A DNA stretch of 64,000 nucleotides from Streptomyces sp. SM10 (GTDB lineage Bacteria > Actinomycetota > Actinomycetes > Streptomycetales > Streptomycetaceae). Below the pieces are notes generated by a model. It saw only the letters and a list, made by a program, of their open reading frames with translations. It was not told where the DNA came from and made no database searches. Below are positions 61,195-64,000 of this stretch, in pieces. The stretch is from positions 1 through 64,000 of the forward strand of contig NZ_NEUF01000160.1 in NCBI RefSeq assembly GCF_002910915.1, read 5' to 3'. The stretch's first letter is position 1, and every line of letters starts with the position of its first letter. The translations under genes and the position numbers were made by a program.

Positions 61195-61841
61195 TCCTCC
61201 AGGGACGGCCCTCCTCCCCCGCAGCCTCACTGCTGCGCATCAGCCGGCGGCGGCCGGCGCCGGTCGCGGGAGAGCGCTGCGAGATGTGCGCCGAGCCCGT
61301 CGGACACGAGCACGCGCACGTGGTGAACCTGGACGGCAGGGCCTTGATGTGCACCTGTCGGCCTTGCTACCTGTTGTTCGGCGAGGAGGGGGCTCGGCAG
61401 AACTACCGCGCCGTTCCCGAGCGTTATCTCTCCTTCGAGGGCACCGCCCTGGACGAGCGCACCTGGGACGAGCTCCAGATCCCGGTCGGCCTCGCCTTCC
61501 TCTTCCGCAACTCCGTCCAGGACCGCACCATCGCCTTCTACCCGGGACCCGCGGGTGCCACCGAGTCCGAACTCCCGCTGGACGCCTGGGACACCATCGT
61601 CGGGTCCCACCCCGGGCTGGCCGTGCTGCGCCCGGACGTGGAGGCGCTGCTCGTGCGGCGTACACAGGACGGGCAGGACTGCCACCTGGTGCCCATCGAC
61701 GCCTGCTACCACCTGGTCGGCCGACTGCGCACGGTATGGCGCGGTTTCGACGGCGGACGGGAAGCACACGAGGCGATGAACGCCTTCTTCTCGGACGTAC
61801 AGCGGCGCAGCCGGCCCGCCGACATGGCGGGTGCGCCATGA
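61191..61841 (+). CDS. DUF5947 protein of the hydrogenase operon
   Basis: The 216-residue soluble protein has an N-terminal zinc-knuckle-like CEMCAEPVGHEH and MCTCRPCYLLFG. It is followed by conserved segments RYLSFEGTALDERTWDELQI and PIDACYHLVGRLRTVWRGFD. Function is unknown; it is found in group 1h hydrogenase clusters. It starts at GTG 61191 overlapping the NifU stop (GTGA) and ends in an ATGA overlap with the next gene. Confidence 0.82.
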   Translation: MILQGRPSSPAASLLRISRRRPAPVAGERCEMCAEPVGHEHAHVVNLDGRALMCTCRPCYLLFGEEGARQNYRAVPERYLSFEGTALDERTWDELQIPVGLAFLFRNSVQDRTIAFYPGPAGATESELPLDAWDTIVGSHPGLAVLRPDVEALLVRRTQDGQDCHLVPIDACYHLVGRLRTVWRGFDGGREAHEAMNAFFSDVQRRSRPADMAGAP

Positions 61842-62479
61842 ACGGGCTGGGATTCTCCGTGCTCGACGTGGTGGCGGAGCCCTACACCGTCGTACCTCAG
61901 CTGACGGCGCGGCTGCGGATCACCGACGGATCCGGCGATCCGGTCCACGCGGTCGTGCTGCACTGCCAGGTCCGGATCGAACCGCAGCGCAGGCACTACG
62001 ACGAGGCGGAACGCGAAGGGCTGCGCGGTCTGTTCGGTGAGCAGGACCGGTGGAGCGACACCCTGCGGCCCTTCAAGTGGATGCAGTGCGACACCACCGT
62101 GCAGGGATTCACCGGCACGACCGACGTCGACCTCGCGCTGCCGTGCACCTACGACTTCGACGTCGTCGGGTCCCGCTATCTGCACGCGCTCGCCGACGGG
62201 ACGGTCCCGCTGAGCCTGCTGTTCTCCGGGACGGTCTTCTCCAAGGGCCGTTCGGGCTTCGGCGTGCGCCAGGTGCCGTGGGACTGCGAGGCCAGGTACG
62301 CGATGCCGGTCTCCGTGTGGCGGCGCATGATCGCGTCGCACTACCCCAACTCCGGCTGGATCCGACTGGGTCAGGACTCGCTCGACGCTCTGGCCGGCTT
62401 CCGTGCCCGGCGCGGGCTGATCAGCTGGGACGAGACGCTGAGCACGCTGCTGGCCGGGACCGACGAGGTGGTGGCATGA
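61838..62479 (+). CDS. DUF6084 protein of the hydrogenase operon
   Basis: The 213-residue protein is mostly beta in character, starting NGLGFSVLDVVAEPYTVVPQ, with WSDTLRPFKWMQCDTTVQGF and LLFSGTVFSKGRSGFGVRQV. No catalytic motif is apparent. The ATGA overlaps at both ends place it firmly in the hydrogenase operon. Confidence 0.82.
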   Translation: MNGLGFSVLDVVAEPYTVVPQLTARLRITDGSGDPVHAVVLHCQVRIEPQRRHYDEAEREGLRGLFGEQDRWSDTLRPFKWMQCDTTVQGFTGTTDVDLALPCTYDFDVVGSRYLHALADGTVPLSLLFSGTVFSKGRSGFGVRQVPWDCEARYAMPVSVWRRMIASHYPNSGWIRLGQDSLDALAGFRARRGLISWDETLSTLLAGTDEVVA

Positions 62480-63927
62480 CATCGGCACACGCCTCGGCGT
62501 CCTTCGGGCCGGTGGATCTCGATCAGGTCCGCACGGTGGCGGACGCGGTGCTCTACGAGGGCTATCTGCTCTACCCGTACCGTGCCAGCTCGCACAAGAA
62601 CCGGTCACGCTGGCAGTTCGGGGTCCTCGGACCTCCTTCGGCCGCGCCGGCCAGCTTCGGCGAGGATCCGGGCCTGGCCGTGCAGTGCCTGCTCACCGCG
62701 CCCGGGACCGCGCCCGCGACGGTCGTGGTCCATCTGCGCTTCCTCCAGTTGCAGGTCCGGGAGGTGCAGCGGTACGCCGACGACGGCAGCCCCGCACCCG
62801 TCGCCTCCTTCCGCGTGGGCGGCGAGTCGGTGCTGACCTGGGACGAGGCGGTCGAGCGCGAGATCACGCTTCCCGTGGGCGCGTTGACGCAGTCCTACGA
62901 CGAGCGGCACACCGTCCCCGGCGGCGAGGACATCGAGGAGCTCAGGGACGCCGAAGGCACGCGAATCGGCCGTATCGTGCGGCGTCGTGAAGAGTTGACG
63001 GTGCGCATCCGGACCTTCGCGGAGGCCGACGACGGCTTCGTCCGGCTGTCGGTGGCGGTCGGCAACGAGCATCCGCACACGGCTGCCGACAAGGACGCCG
63101 CGATCCGGGCCTCGCTGATCGGCACGCATGTCATCGTCCAGGCACGGGGCTCCACGTTCGTCTCGCTGCTCGACCCGCCCGCCGACGCGGCCGCCGCTGC
63201 CGCCCGCTGCCGGCAGAGGCGCTGCTGGCCGGTGCTGGCAGGCGCGAAGGGGAGCGCCGACACCGTGCTCGGCGCTCCGATCATCCTGTACGACCACCCG
63301 GAGATCGCCGAGCAGAGTCCCGGGGCCCTCTTCGACGCCACGGAGATCGACGAGATTCTCACACTGCGGGTCATGACCATGACTGATCAGGAGAAGGCCG
63401 AGGCCCGGGCCACCGATCCGCGGGCCAGGGAGATCGTCGACCGCTGCGACGCGATGTCGGCCGCGGACCTCCAGCGACTGCACGGCCTGCTGCGCGACCC
63501 GCACGCGCCGGGCGGCGTCCCCTGCCCCGTACCCCCGCCGCCCGGACCCGACGTCCGGGACGCGGAGCCCGCGGCCTTCGACACCGGCGGCGCGCCGTGG
63601 TGGGACCCCGCCGCGGACGCGTCGGTCAGCCCGGACGAGGACACGGTGGTCATCGGCTCGGTGTCCGTCGGCAAGGGCAGCCTCGTGCGGGTGCATCCCT
63701 CGCGGCGGGCCGACGCCCAGGACATCTTCTTCGCGGACCAGGTGGCGCGGGTCACCGCGGTCCTCTCGGACGTCGACGGCGGGACCCATGTCGCGGTGGT
63801 GCTGGTCGACGACCCGGCGGCGGACATGCACGACTGGTACGGCCGTTACTTCTACTTCGCCCCCGACGAACTCGAACCACTGCCGGCGGACAGCGCCGCG
63901 CACCACCGAGAGGAGAGCCCCTCATGA
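62476..63927 (+). CDS. Uncharacterised 483-residue protein of the hydrogenase operon
   Basis: The protein starts with TVADAVLYEGYLLYPYRASS and an ordered region through RSRWQFGVLGPP. A middle segment (LGAPIILYDHPEIAEQSPGA, EIDEILTLRVMTMTDQEKAE) and a C-terminal SH3-like part (VVIGSVSVGKGSLVRVHPSR, VARVTAVLSDVDGGTHVAVV) follow. No membrane span or metal motif is clear. It overlaps its neighbours by ATGA on both sides. Homologues accompany group 1h hydrogenases; role unknown. Confidence 0.8.
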   Translation: MTSAHASASFGPVDLDQVRTVADAVLYEGYLLYPYRASSHKNRSRWQFGVLGPPSAAPASFGEDPGLAVQCLLTAPGTAPATVVVHLRFLQLQVREVQRYADDGSPAPVASFRVGGESVLTWDEAVEREITLPVGALTQSYDERHTVPGGEDIEELRDAEGTRIGRIVRRREELTVRIRTFAEADDGFVRLSVAVGNEHPHTAADKDAAIRASLIGTHVIVQARGSTFVSLLDPPADAAAAAARCRQRRCWPVLAGAKGSADTVLGAPIILYDHPEIAEQSPGALFDATEIDEILTLRVMTMTDQEKAEARATDPRAREIVDRCDAMSAADLQRLHGLLRDPHAPGGVPCPVPPPPGPDVRDAEPAAFDTGGAPWWDPAADASVSPDEDTVVIGSVSVGKGSLVRVHPSRRADAQDIFFADQVARVTAVLSDVDGGTHVAVVLVDDPAADMHDWYGRYFYFAPDELEPLPADSAAHHREESPS

Positions 63928-64000
63928 GGACCCTGGGCAGGATCACCGCAGGGCTGGCAGCCGCCACCGCGGTGGCGGGACTCGTCGTCGGAGTCCTGTC
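63924..64000 (+). CDS. Small membrane protein of the hydrogenase operon (cut by window edge)
   Basis: ATG 63924 overlaps the previous stop (ATGA). The visible 25 residues read MRTLGRITAGLAAATAVAGL then a continuing hydrophobic stretch, i.e. one membrane helix or signal. It resembles the small DUF6893-type proteins of these clusters. The 3' end is outside the window. Confidence 0.6.
   Translation, partial: MRTLGRITAGLAAATAVAGLVVGVL

Overview
The window is GC-rich actinobacterial chromosome and almost certainly Streptomyces. Support comes from the codon usage, the many GTG/TTG starts with GGAGG-type ribosome sites, the large number of secreted CAZymes, an AfsR/SARP-type regulator, an actinobacterial group 1h [NiFe] hydrogenase and an initiator tRNA typical of the phylum. 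No phage, plasmid origin or CRISPR array is visible. Mobile DNA is limited to a partial IS3 element at the left edge and a broken IS5-type element near 22.4 kb.

Layout. 0-2 kb: IS3 element, a TIGR03086-type protein and a frameshifted gene coupled to it. 2.3-5.7 kb: large BTAD/AAA/TPR regulator. 5.8-11.3 kb: translationally coupled secreted subtilase and FG-GAP protein. 11.5-12.3 kb: DUF6325 and SHOCT small proteins. 12.5-15.2 kb: GH9-CBM3-CBM2 cellulase behind a CebR-like operator. 15.3-19.9 kb: a decayed SMC-like anti-plasmid operon (Wadjet-related; DUF2397, 3' part of a TIGR02680 ATPase, TIGR02679/DUF2399). 20.4-22.7 kb: initiator tRNA followed by a patchwork of gene fragments. 23-26.5 kb: divergent GH62 arabinofuranosidase and GH10 xylanase sharing GAAAGTTTC palindromes. 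27-29.3 kb: SulP anion transporter and divergent MerR regulator. 29.8-33.8 kb: arsenic resistance (flavoprotein, two ArsR, ACR3 pump, ArsC). 33.8-47.2 kb: an apparent alginate utilisation locus (PL6, PL7, beta-helix protein, two heparinase-fold oligo-lyases, SDR reductase, ABC importer, LacI regulator). 47.4-55.8 kb: assorted singletons (MFS, GNAT, TetR/peroxiredoxin pair, DUF302 beside CsoR/CstR-like operators and a deletion-fused sulfur-gene remnant, cupins, DoxX, lipase). 56-64 kb: hypBA and a group 1h hydrogenase operon that runs off the right edge.

How the genes work together. The two hemicellulases and the GH9 cellulase are plant-biomass enzymes with recognisable cis elements. The alginate locus reads as one long leftward operon: a Tat lipoprotein binding protein and two permeases import oligo-uronates, heparinase-fold lyases cut them to monomer, an SDR reduces the keto-uronate, and secreted PL7 and PL6 make the oligomers outside. 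A LacI regulator is transcribed divergently across a palindromic operator. The hydrogenase operon couples structural subunits to a NifU/Rieske-like protein and three uncharacterised proteins through stop/start overlaps. Three loci show decay by deletion or frameshift (the Wadjet-like operon, the persulfide operon, the fragments next to the tRNA).
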